Under the pieces are notes generated by a model, which did no database searches, was not told where the DNA came from, and saw nothing but the letters and a program-made list of their open reading frames with translations. From Gonapodya prolifera JEL478 (taxonomy: Eukaryota > Monoblepharomycota > Monoblepharidomycetes > Monoblepharidales > Gonapodyaceae): DNA of 64,000 nucleotides. The position numbers and the translations under genes are program-made. Shown here piece after piece: positions 39,728-49,542 of the stretch. How positions within the stretch are numbered: position 1 is the first letter of the stretch; every line of letters starts with the position of its first letter. The stretch is taken from contig KQ965736.1 in NCBI GenBank assembly GCA_001574975.1, forward strand, positions 476,910-540,909, written 5' to 3'.

Positions 39728-41395
39728 ATGGATCGTCTCTCCCTCGCGCTCTCCCTCGCGCTCATTCTTGCTCTCGCCGCGCCCTCGCATCCCGCGGCCA
39801 ACTCCGCCTACTGCTACGGACAGGACCGCACGTCGTCTGGATCCTGCGCATCCATTCTCCAGACGTCGGTGGCATCGCAAGAACTGCCCGACGGCCTGCT
39901 CGCGGCGGGCAACGATGTATCGGTACAGATCAGGTTTACCTGGACGGTCGCAAACAGAACAGTCGCAAACTCGACGATCCTGCAAAACGCGACGACAGCT
40001 TGCAATACGACAAACTGCAATGTTACGGGGCTCAGCTGGTTCTTTCCCAAAGTCGATGTGCACACGCAGTTGTTGCTCAATGGGACCCAAGGTACGCTGG
40101 GGGGGGGGGCCGAGTTGCGAGACGCGACCGACGGAGGCCTGTCAAGGCCAGAGGAGGGAGCCCGAGGCCTAACCGAGGACAGAGCGAAGCGAGCCTGTCC
40201 GCCGGAGGAGAATGATCAGCGCGAAGCGCCAGTACCCCTGGGCAAAGCGCGAATGACACAACGTGGAGCGTATTCTTCCGCAGGAGGCGAGTGGTCCCAC
40301 GAAGTGGTCTCCTCGACCCATGTCAAGACTTGGACATACTGCAATGAATCATGTCCACCGGAGGCGAGTGATCCCACAAAGTGGTGTCCTCTGCCCATGC
40401 AAAGGCTTGGACACACTGCACTGAATCACCTTGCTTTTTCTTCCTCCTCACCTCTCAAACTCTCAAACCTCTTATCTTCCTCCTCAACAACCCCCCCCCC
40501 CCCCCCCCCCCCCTTCTCCCCTCCACCTCCACCACCAGCCGTGCGACTCGTCTCATCCTCCACCCGTCGATGGGACCAGGTCTGGATCTCGGTCCAGATC
40601 GTCGTCAACGGCACGCTCTTCTCCACGGAGCTCAAGCAGTGGTTCGCGCAGCCGGACACGGCGTCAACTTCCATATTCTACATCCCGTATCGTGGCGCGG
40701 TCGTACAGCTTGATAAAGGTTGGTTGTGGTTGTGGTTGTGGTTGTGGGGTTATGGGGGTGGGGGGGGGCTGCGAGCGCACCGAGCACCGAGGCCTAAGCG
40801 CGAAGCGCTGACCGAGGAGTCCGCCGGAGGCGGGTGCCCCTCGAAGCGGAATAACGTCGCGGAGCGACATTGAGGCCTAAGTGCCGTTAGGCGCTGGCCG
40901 AGGAGTCTGCCGGAGGCGAATTACCGCGCGGAGCGGAATTCACTCATCGCGGAGCGAGTACCGAGGCTGTCCGCCGGAGGCGAGTGCCCCACGAAGCGGA
41001 ATGTTGTTCGCAGAGCGAGCCTTGTTCTGTACCTCTGACTGACCGTGCGTCTCACCCACTCCAGGCGTCATCCAATCCATATTCTGGGAAGACGTCAGCA
41101 AAGCCCTCTCCCTCTGCGGGAGCACCCTCGTCGACCAGCTGGACATCTGTCCCGTCGAATGCACGACCGCCGGGTCCGGGTCTGGCGGGTTCCTCGGGTG
41201 CGACATCAAGGTGTACCTCATGTGGGCAGGGACGGACGCGAGCGGAAAGAATCTGAGGTCGGTCGGTGAGTTTGAGTTTGCGCACGTGTGTGAGGGGTTT
41301 TTTGTGGAGATGTGATGATGTGTGATAATGACGGCGTTTTGTTTTTTTGCGTTTTGGTAGAGCAATCGGCGTATCGGATACAGAACATTGTGTGA
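39728..41395 (+). CDS. Secreted, heavily N-glycosylated protein of unknown function
   Basis: Four exons keep frame across canonical junctions: 39728-40091, 40539-40718, 41065-41265 and 41361-41395. The product, about 259 residues, opens with a clear signal peptide (MDRLSLALSLALILALAAP, likely cut after HPAANS). The next ~100 residues hold six N-glycosylation sequons in a short span (NRT, NST, NAT, NTT, NVT, NGT). Later parts have WDQVWISVQIVVNGTLFS, IQSIFWEDVSKALSLCGS, and an eight-or-so Cys set including LDICPVECTT and FLGCDIKVYLMWAG. No membrane anchor or known domain is visible. Both large introns are packed with hairpin repeats, a homopolymer and a tandem duplication. The sequence is GC-rich, and it may be lineage-specific: a wall or secreted surface protein is a reasonable guess, no more. 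Confidence 0.75.
40092..40282 (+). repeat. GC-rich hairpin repeat in intron 1 of the secreted-protein gene
   Basis: The first part of the intron contains GAGGCCTAACCGAGG, GAGCGAAGCGAG, a perfect mini-hairpin GCGC-GAA-GCGC at 40219-40229, and the 24-bp block 40247-40270 shared with the intron of the neighbouring gene. Confidence 0.75.
40283..40430. repeat. Imperfect tandem duplication, period about 77 bp
   Basis: Two units begin GGAGGCGAGTG at 40283 and 40360 and stay aligned (TCCCAC.AAGTGGT, CCCATG..AAG.CTTGGACA, ACTGCA.TGAATCA) to about 40430. The second unit differs at scattered positions, so the duplication is not recent. Confidence 0.85.
40491..40513 (+). repeat. Poly-C run of 23 bases in intron 1
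   Basis: An uninterrupted run of 23 C residues lies about 25 bp before the accag acceptor of intron 1. It can serve as a polypyrimidine tract, and may be unstable in length or an assembly-sensitive site. Confidence 0.9.
40721..40749 (+). repeat. (GGTTGT)n hexamer tract
   Basis: About four copies of a TGGTTG hexamer begin just inside intron 2 of the secreted-protein gene, followed by G-runs. Confidence 0.85.
40785..41022 (+). repeat. Array of three degenerate hairpin-repeat units in intron 2
   Basis: Units begin with GAGGC at about 40789, 40872 and 40962. They share GAGGCCTAAG, CCGAGGAGT, GCCGGAGGCG and AAGCGGAAT blocks. Perfect tiny hairpins with three-base loops recur: AGCGC-GAA-GCGCT (40797-40809), CCGCC-GGA-GGCGG (40821-40833), GTCGC-GGA-GCGAC (40856-40868), TCGC-GGA-GCGA (40947-40957) and CGCC-GGA-GGCG (40972-40982). 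The whole array lies within the intron 40719-41064. Confidence 0.85.
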
Positions 41396-41843
41396 TTGTG
41401 TGGTCCGGCGTGGGAATGATGACGGTACAAAACATTCAGTTCAGACTATTGTTATTTGCATCAATGCATTGTGGTTTTGGGAGAAGTACGATGTCTGTCG
41501 GGCTGACGACAGCGTGACGGCATGCTCATGCCTATCGCATGCAGACATTGTGTAACTCAAACAAATGAAGAAATACCGCGGTACGTATGGCACTCAGACA
41601 CAGTTTTGACAGAGAAATCTGCGTATCGACGGAGTACAAAACAATATGTGGTTCAAATGGAATACCACGGCCGGCCCCGTAGGGACAACGGCAATGTCAG
41701 AGCACTTATGCACATCAGATGAGAAACATTGTGTTATTTACATACTTGGCACACATACGCGAATATGCTATGTCCCATTATTATTGCTGCGGTGGTTTCA
41801 AGGTTCGTTTTTGATTTGACCCCCGACTCCACCCACCCCACCC
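41396..41843. other. 448-bp intergenic region, no gene seen
   Basis: This AT-richer gap lies between two plus-strand genes and should hold a 3' UTR and the PDAP1 promoter. The nonamer ACATTGTGT occurs at 41385-41393 (in the last exon), 41545-41553 and 41726-41734, in looser repeats of the surrounding words. No open frame of note or RNA gene is visible. Confidence 0.5.
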
Positions 41844-42640
41844 ATGAGCGCTCGCGGAGGATCATCCAGAGGACGAGGCAGCGCGCGCAAAGTGCGACGC
41901 GGGGGGCGGCGCGATTTCTCGGACAACCCGCTCGACTTTGATCGTCCAGCGGGCGAAGATCCCAGCAGCGACGACGACGATCGCGAGGAAGACGATGGAT
42001 TTACCGACCCTGCCGTGCCCGCTGCCCCGCAACCGGGACTGGCGCAACCTGCGCCTGGTCCTGCCGAGGTGGGTGCTTCTATCCACCTGATGAAACGGTG
42101 GGACAAAGGATGTGTGGAAGCAACTCGCGCGGGTTGGTTTGTCGGCAGGTTTTCAACCCCAATCGAAATCAAAAAGCGACTATGAAACTTTCCGAGTTGG
42201 GTAATGCCGATTCTGCAGCCGCGTCGGGGGACGGCATGTTCCGGTCAAATGGCCAACTGTCTCGGCGGGAGCGTGAGGTACGTCCATGTGCACGCCATAT
42301 CCTCGCCCCCTTGACCGCCATGCTGAAGAAACATGTTGTACGCAATAGGCGCTGGATAAAGAGAGGGCGCGAGAAGCATACATGAAGAAACACCTTGCAG
42401 GCCAAACCGAAGAGGCCAAACGTGACCTTGCCCGTCTGGCGCAGGTTCGCAAGGAGCGGGAGGAGGCCGCAAAGAAACGAGAAGAAGAGAAAAAAGGTGG
42501 GACACGATCCCGCGTTGGCTCTTGTACAGCTGTGTCACATGCTCGGTTTCTTCTCCAAAGCCAAAGAGGCAGGCAGGGCTGCCACGAAATCAGAGTCTCT
42601 CAGTGCTTCCAAGGCGACCGTCGCCAAGCGTTTAGGATAG
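41844..42640 (+). CDS. PDAP1-like 28 kDa heat- and acid-stable phosphoprotein
   Basis: Homologues are small, charged, heat-stable casein-kinase-2 substrates of unclear role. Four exons: 41844 to about 42068 ([16 protein letters not shown], then acidic [15 protein letters not shown]), a second from about 42150 ([29 protein letters not shown]), a third from about 42350 ([23 protein letters not shown] ending EEEKK) and a last one to TAG at 42638-42640 ([15 protein letters not shown]). The blocks NPNR, LSRRERE, YMK.HLAGKTE.A..DLARLA and [13 protein letters not shown] match PDAP1 in order. The Lys-rich C-terminal helix is preserved. It converges with MEMO1, about 30 bp apart. Confidence 0.87.
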
Positions 42641-42670
42641 ATTATAACTCTTTCAATTCTGTTAAGCAAC

Positions 42671-44024
42671 TTAAGGTTCTGGTACATTCAAATACCCAGA
42701 TGCGTAGCTCACGGAACTCTCCCGTTCGTTCCGCACCTGGCTCGACTGCGCGTACCGCACAAATTTCAGCGTCGGGCTCGAGTCCTCACCGTCGGCTGGC
42801 TTTGGTACGAGCGCGGGGAACGCTTTGGTAACGGCATTCAAAAGCACGGCAATGGGGTGCCTGGGAGTGCGCGGTGGGCCCACGTCATCATCAGTCCCAC
42901 ACACGTACAGACGCAAAGCAACGAGTCTATTGCGACGTACCGTCCGCATATGGTATTACGCGTTCGCTTGAGGTAGGTGGCAAACGCCGCCGGGTCGAGC
43001 CTTTCGATCAAATCCATGCCCTCCCGGTCCAGGGCTTCGATGCTCTGGTAGATCGGGGTATCCCGCGTACTCGTATGGTGCTTCTGCGTGTAAGAAAAGC
43101 GACTGCCCCAGTGGCAGAAGTCGGAGGATATGACAAAGAGGTTGGTTGGGTCCGCCAAGTACTTGGAGAAAATTTCCCCATAATGGGCTTCCTTCGCGTT
43201 GGAAATTGCTCCAACAAGCACTGGTATGATGGTATATGAAGTGGGGGATCTTTAAGTGCAACCCCAGTCGCCAGATGTAAGTGTACTCTAGGTGTCTCAA
43301 CAACCATAAGCTCACCTGTTCATGATCTTCACAATATACGGGAGCTGCATTTCTATGCTGTGCTCATCCTCGTCCACAGAAACGGTCATGCTTGAAAAGC
43401 TTCTCGTTGCTTCAAGCTCTCTGCACACTACGTTTGCACGGTGAGGATCACCCGCGCGTTCACAAAAAGCGTGACGACACTTACTTTCGGCATCGATGAC
43501 AAGATTGCCAAGAGGTGTCTCATACTCGGCACATTGAGAAAGAGCACAGCCGTCGAGGTAAAAGTGGTGCGACGGTCCCAAAATGAACACTCGCTTTCTG
43601 TATTGAAGTACCACCTCAGCGAACCACACGTTTGAGAGTGGCAGAACCTACATCACCGATGTATCAACGAGTCCAAACCCATACGCTGCGGTGGGACCAG
43701 AGTATGAATACCCTGCATGCCTTGAGAGCGTAAAAAACGGTCATCAAATATACGTCGATCTTGCGCGATCGTCGAGCGAAACCTCACGGCACAATGATCG
43801 CTCTTGCGGTATTAATGGGCAGCTGTATTTCGACTCCAACGTGGTTCGGTACCGTTCTGGGTACATCGTCAAGCCATCCCTGGAGCTCCTTGTCGAGCTT
43901 CTGCCCTAAGCACCGGACTCGTCGGTCAAACTGGACACTATGAAGATAGCGAGCGCACTCCAGCCTGATAATGCTCACTGTTTTTCGAGTACCAAGAGCC
44001 TGCGTGTGTTGCCCGTCGAATCAT
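42671..44024 (-). CDS. MEMO1 family protein
   Basis: MEMO proteins share a fold with non-haem iron dioxygenases and bind copper in animals; the yeast homologue is Mho1. A short first exon (ATG 44022-44024) gives [15 protein letters not shown] and joins [15 protein letters not shown], the family N-terminus. Later exons: [22 protein letters not shown] (metal-site His), [74 protein letters not shown], and [16 protein letters not shown]. The end is [21 protein letters not shown]. The conserved His/Asp/Cys residues of the pocket ([20 protein letters not shown]) are all present. Length is about 300 residues, as usual. Confidence 0.94.
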
Positions 44025-44237
44025 CGGATAAGTAAAGGCCGCGACTGAGTGGCATAAACACTGCAGACGCAAGGTCATTTACGGCAGTCTTCCATGTATT
44101 ATTTGTGCAATTAACTAACAAATTTTTCATTTCTTCGCCAGCACCTCTTGCGGGGCGTCCTGTCCCCCGCTGCAGTGAAGTGACGACGAAATATCGCGGT
44201 TACATAATGGAAGTGCAAGGAATACGCCAGTTCGAAC

Positions 44238-45593
44238 TCACAAAGTTGTCCAAGTAACGACTTTATCAAGAGGACCTATCGCTGGCCAAGAAATACCGTT
44301 GCGTTTGCGGAGTACAACTTCCACTTTGGTGGACAAAATTGTGTACTTTGATTCCGCTGGGTTGATGGGCTGCGACAGGGGAGTCTCGTAGAGGAAGTAT
44401 TTTCCATCTAAAAATTGGATGTTGACCTTCAGCTAAGGTGTCGACGTTGCTGAATGGTTAGATCCGGATCATATTCCATGTACAAGGATTGGAACCCACA
44501 GATTGATCCTCGAACAGAACTGTTGTCTTCTCCTTGTCAACTTTCTTTGCATAGAAGCTGATGTGCACAGTTGTCTGAGTTTGGTAGAAGTCATGTCGGC
44601 AGTCTACACGTTTTTGAACGTTGGGATTCCCGGTCTGTGAGGGATAGGGTCCGTTCGTACTCTAGACTTGGGTTTAAACAGCAGCGCCGGTGGAGACTCA
44701 CAATGACTTCAGTGAACCGATGCATCCCCTTCTTGCAACCCTTAATTTTAAGGAATTCTTCGAACTCTAAAACCTTGCGGGAGCAGCACGAGTAGCCCTT
44801 GCTACCTTCATGGAAAATTGCTTCTCCAGAATGGAACTTCAAGACGCCGGTGTTATAATGTCGGGGCCGACGAAAAAGATGATGTTCAGTTCTCACAATG
44901 CACTCCTCTTCCCGTGATGCTGAACCTTCGTAAGTAGCACTACACGCCTTTCGCTTGCAGCGGGTTCCAATGTCAATCTGCGCGTCTGTAGCGTCGTTGA
45001 GATCTTCTTCCTTGACTTCTGGTTCCGCAATTTCCGGCTGCACAACTTGGGGGGCCTCTCGCTTACTAGCCACACCCGCGAGGCCACCAGCTGCTGTGTA
45101 GACTTCCACGCCGGACTCGGATTTTGAAACTAGCGAAGGAGCGGTGGATGTAGAAGAGGAGCCATTTGTTGTGCTCTTGGATGCTTTCGAAGCTGTAGGT
45201 GAAACCGCTGGAGCTTCTTGGACTGGTTCATGCCTGCCAACAGTACAGCCAGGACTAAATGCGAGAGCGTTGTTCCAAAACGTATCCGATTCCCAGGAAG
45301 ATAGGTCAGGGAAACGTGGAGAAACTGACAGAACGAGTCGCACATTGCAAGGAACTCATCAAAGCTGACGACCCGCTTCTTGCAACAGTTCCACCCCTTC
45401 AATCCTTCGTGGAAAATTGGCCCTGTCAGTGGGTTGAATTGGGTTGAATTCTGTCAGAAGAGGAATCACTTGCAGTTGAACTTGGACGATTAGGAAAACA
45501 CTCACCGCCCGGATGGAATTCGCATGCGGTATCGCTATTGTCTTCCTCGGTGTATTTTTTGCCACATCCTTTGTGACCGCAAACAATAGCCAT
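44238..45593 (-). CDS. CHORD- and CS-domain protein (CHORDC1/morgana type)
   Basis: These proteins are Hsp90 co-chaperones. The start (ATG 45591-45593) gives MAIVCGHKGCGKKYTEED, and the first CHORD zinc domain continues over an intron (FHEGLKGWNCCKKRVVSFDEF). A Ser/Thr linker leads to the second CHORD (CKRKACSATYEG, FHSGEAIFHEGSKGYSCC, EFEEFLKIKGC). After further exons comes a CS domain: CRHDFYQTQTTVHISFYAKKV, FLDGKYFLYETPLSQ and STKVEVVLRKRNGISWP. The last exon ends LDKVVTWTTL with TGA at 44238-44240. Cys/His sets of both zinc domains are complete. The start lies 113 bp from that of the divergent SANT gene. Confidence 0.93.
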
Positions 45594-45706
45594 TGCGGAA
45601 GTTTGATGAAGTTGTGAATCGGAGGAAATGGAGGCGGAAATTGAAGTGTGCACCTCTCTTGAAACACAACAAAACTGACCCCGCTCCCATACTCAAGGGA
45701 GCCATC

Positions 45707-48407
45707 ATGTGGCGGGACAAGAGTCGACTTCCACCTTTGTTCGGTGGAGATGGACCTGGTGGACGAAGGAACCCTCGGTGGGTGTTCGAAGCATCAACTG
45801 TAAACATGTGAATTCTGCATCCCAAACAAATTTCCCAGCTATGATGATTCCTATCCTACACCACCACGATTTTTTCAACCGCCTCGCTCGTTCTCTGGCC
45901 CTGGGAACAGAATGTCTCTATCTCAGGGCTTCCGCAAACCGGGGACTTTTCCACCACCACCACCTCGCCGAGACCATTACGGGCCCGTTATGGCACCCTT
46001 AGCTCCTGCCCATTTCACGAATTTCTCTAATGTGCCGCCCGTCGCATATGGCAATCGACCTTCGCGACCACCACAATGGGATGGGGGATTGCGAGCTGCT
46101 CCTGGAAACTTTGGCGAAGGGAGATTCATTCAGCAACATCCCGTTATCAGAAACCATCACGTCGGACGCTTTGGATTGCCTGCGGACGGCCTTCCTGGAG
46201 TAGCGCGGGAGCCTTCTCCAACGACTTTGGGAAAGCGAAAGCACTCATTGATTGAGGAAGATGACACGAAACAGACGACTGACTCTCTGGACATTGACAA
46301 AGCTCTCGACACTTGGCCAGACTCAAAGCGCGGGGACGAAAGACCTATTGGAGTTTCCGCGGATGCGGAGGAGTCATCGTCTAGTGGTTCAGAGGAAGCT
46401 GAGGATGAAGAAGACCTGGATGTCGAGGCAGCTGAGGAGCAGATAGACCGACTAGATGCTCTAATTTCTCATTGGGAGCGCCTTCTTGAAAGGCGTCGCG
46501 AGCTGGACAAAGCTCACAGTGAAGAAAGCCACGACCCCGGAGGCGCCCCATCATCCACGGAAGTGAAAGACAAAGAGGAAATGAAGCTGGAACGCGAAGG
46601 TGGCACCGTTGAGCAGGGTGAACATTCAGTGCGACAGCCGACACCCGACGGGTCTCGTATCCGGGATGAGAGGGAAGCAGAAACCTTGAAGCTTGAGTCT
46701 TCTACATTGCCAATCCCAATCGGGGACTATGAACCCATATACAAACATAACCGCAATTTGGCTGAGAAGCACAACCAAGCATTCCCAGTTAGTAACTACA
46801 CACCTGGCAGCACCAAACATCAGTGGCGAAACCTTCCGTCTTCTTCCATCATTGAGAACTACATTATTCCTCGCAGGACTGTAATGGACTCGAAAATCCA
46901 GGACCTGAGACAGGAGTTCGAGACGCGTTGGAAGTCCTACCGGAAAAGGGTTCAACGTATCAATGAGCGTCGCACATTTGGTGACGCTGTGTTCGGACCC
47001 ACAGTCGGAGGTGCAAATGCTCAGGCAACAAATCCGGAATTTTCGGGGGGTGGACCTGCCAACCTCTACCAGATGAGTTACTCATCTCGCAGTCGACGTG
47101 TGGGGTCATCCGACATGGTTCGATCCGAAGCGGAATTTGAAGCTATTTTGCGGCGGTTGCAGCAATCAGAAACGGATGGCAATGAAGGCAATCAAGACCG
47201 GTGGGCCAAAAACGTGGACATGGTTCTGGACCCCGACCTTCGAACTGCAATGGAGACCGATGACCGGTCGACTTTGGTGGAGGATCCAGAAAGTGAATTG
47301 GCTTTGCAGCGTGCTGTATCCGATGATGGCTGGACTGGTGCGGAGAAATACATCTTCCGAACGAAACTGGAGAAGTACGGGAAAGAGTTCAACACAATTT
47401 CGAAGTACCTGCCGAATAAGACGACACAGGATTGTGTGTTTTTTTACTACAGGGGCAAGTACATTGACAATTTGAAGGAGGCCGTTCGCCGTCACAAAAT
47501 TCAAAATGGCCACGGCCGGCGAAGGAAAACAGCGCAGCCCAAGTCGGCGAAGCCAGCCGACAGAATTGATACCCTTACAGACGGATACGACCTGCCAACT
47601 TCAAGGTCGCGAAGTTCACGGTTGGACGAGGGCGATTATAGCACTGCCAGTGGGAGCAGAGCGGCGAGGGCGAAGCAAAGAGCTGCAAATCAAGCGGCTG
47701 CGGAAGAAATGGAGACGGCAGGGGCGGCGGCCGGGGATGAGATAGCTGTGGATGCGGATGATGTGGAAGGTTCGGGAATGACATGGACTGAAGAAGAGCT
47801 TGAGCTCCTCACCACTGGGTTCCGTCAACATGGGAAAGATTTTGCTGCCACAGCAGCGCTGATTGAAGGCTGGACGGCAAGAGACGTCAGAGATTTCTTT
47901 AACAGTCAAAAACGACGGTTGAATCTCATGGAGCTTGTGAAGGAAGCTGAGTCTGAGAAGAAGCCACCCAAGAAACCGCGATCATCGAGGGATAAGACTC
48001 GTGCGAAGCGGAAAGCTGCGCCGAGTGAGGAAATTGTCACTGAGATCGATGGGGACGCAGATGTTAGCAATGAAGTGGCACAGGAGCCGGGAGGTGCGAT
48101 GCGGGAGTTGCTCATGGCCGCGACAGCAGAAATACACCATGAACGACATCTAAGCTCTGATTCGAAGAAAAGAGTATCTGAGCCCACCACAGACTCCATT
48201 ATCGCTGCAGCGCAGGCGCTTCAGGGACTTCTCACTGCTCCACGCACCACCAGTGATGGCCACTCGCTTTGGCAAACGGAAATCTCGTCGAGTGCAGTGA
48301 CTTCTGAGCAGTCCATTGTGACGGGAGATGCTCCCGACCTCTTTCACCCTAACCCGCTTGCCAATGGGCACTATACATCACGACTTGAGGATAACCACCT
48401 GTCTTAA
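45707..48407 (+). CDS. Double-SANT corepressor protein (Snt1/NCoR-like)
   Basis: Snt1 and its animal relatives NCoR/SMRT scaffold histone deacetylase complexes (Set3C in yeast). Exon 1 (45707-45777, MWRDKSRLPPLFGGDG) joins exon 2 at 45839 so that NPR runs into YDDSYPTPPRFFQPP. The single long exon 2 reaches the TAA at 48407, for about 880 residues. Acidic and coiled-coil stretches (EAAEEQIDRLDALISHWERLL) precede a conserved region with NYIIPRRTVMDSKIQ and FETRWKSYRKRVQRI. The first SANT (about residues 515-565) has FRTKLEKYGKEFNTISKYL and TTQDCVFFYYRGK; the second (about 670-720) has MTWTEEELELLTTGFRQHG and WTARDVRDFFNSQKRR. The rest is basic and Ser-rich. Domain pair and spacing fit the Snt1/NCoR group. 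Confidence 0.9.
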
Positions 48408-48649
48408 AGTTTATACTCGTTCGTTGCTCTATGTACAGATTAGTTTTCTTGTTGATTCGGACTGTTTTCACGTAAATTTGACGCATTTTCGCACGCTCAC
48501 ACACCCAATGTGAGCCACGGACCGATGGAATAAAATGAGTGCAGAGTGCATTGCCAACCTTTCCGCCGATCATTACAAGACCGCAAGGTAATTGATCTAC
48601 CAATGATCACATCCTCCCCGTCCACTATTCAACCCTCTGTCATTCACGT

Positions 48650-49122
48650 TTATTCTTCCTTCGCTGCCTTCCTAGCCTCGAGAATGCCCTTCTTGGCGAA
48701 GCGCTGGTTACGGAGGAATTTCGGGTCAACCTGAAGAGTGGGCGAAGGCAATGTGGCCATGCTTATCAATTCGGTGGCGACATCTACTCACCCCCTTCAG
48801 CGACGGGTGCCGTTGTGTCTTGGCTTTCTTAATACCGTTACGGTGGGCTTTGCGGTCTGATAGGGTTGGGGTGAGGTTATGCACAGAACCCAACAAAACG
48901 AACAGTGAACTCACTTTGGTTGTGGTTCTGGGATCAGGGAATAGGGCAAAAAGTACATAACCAAGTCGCAGAAGGACACGATAACGCATGTGTATAATCT
49001 GAGATTGCCTCCCTTTTCCATATCACAACGTGGATGACTTACAGTGTGGTTCTTGCTGTACCAGAATACATTAGTGAGGCATCACAGTTTAATATTACAA
49101 CGATAATTCACCTCTTGGCCAT
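48650..49122 (-). CDS. RPL29: Cytosolic ribosomal protein eL29
   Basis: A small basic protein of the 60S subunit. Five exons, three of them tiny, splice to the family sequence: 49112-49122 (11 nt, ATGGCCAAGAG), 49043-49055 (13 nt), 48915-48927 (13 nt), 48792-48856 and 48650-48730. The junctions give MAKSKNHTNHNQNRKAHRNG, then IKKAKTQRHPSLKG and VDPKFLRNQRFAKKG, and a short extension ILEARKAAKEE before TAA at 48650-48652. Without the 13-nt exons the NHTNHNQN motif would be lost, so they are strongly supported. The length of about 61 residues fits fungal eL29. Confidence 0.95.
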
Positions 49123-49542
49123 TGCGAGTCTGCATGGTTGTCATCCATCATTCGAAAATCCGTGAAAGCGATACAATCCATCAGCTCAAGCGGAACATAG
49201 AAGCACGCAGTTCACATTCCACATCGAATCCTCCACTGAGTTCCCCCCATATAATCATTTCGCCATTTCGCCGAAACAAAAGCTTCATTGCAACGCTGAT
49301 TCATTGCGGGCCAGGTCCTTGTCCTCCTCCCCGCATTCCACCGCCGCCTTCAGCACCACGCCCACTCCGTACATTCCTTACTGCTCCTGCGACACTCACG
49401 AAGGGCGATGGGGTTGTTCGAAGGAGGAGAATGGATGGATGGATGGATGGATATCCCGAGTCCTCTGGGAACACACGACCAAAGCAGCTCCTTTTTTTCA
49501 AGATGTGAGAACCGCACGTATCTTTGATTACAAAGGCAGTGA
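49123..49542. other. 420-bp region between RPL29 start and GID9 stop
   Basis: This should contain the RPL29 promoter and the 3' UTR of the GID9/MAEA gene. It holds a short ATGG microsatellite (49431-49452) and a C/T-rich stretch, and I see no gene or RNA in it. Confidence 0.5.
49431..49452 (+). repeat. (ATGG)n microsatellite
   Basis: About five and a half perfect copies of ATGG in an intergenic stretch. Confidence 0.9.

Noticed and set aside
40719-40873. Read-through extension of exon 2 of the secreted-protein gene (frame continuing to about 40873)
   Set aside because: It would translate the hexamer and hairpin repeats. A GT donor at 40719 and an acceptor at 41064 give a phase-matched, cysteine-bearing exon instead.
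40785-41022. CRISPR-like array
   Set aside because: Units are degenerate, GC-palindromic, without regular unique spacers, and sit inside a eukaryotic intron.
39060-41022. Transposon or retroelement origin of the hairpin repeats
   Set aside because: No terminal repeats, transposase or reverse-transcriptase frame, or target-site duplication was seen. Described instead as an intron-borne repeat of unknown type.
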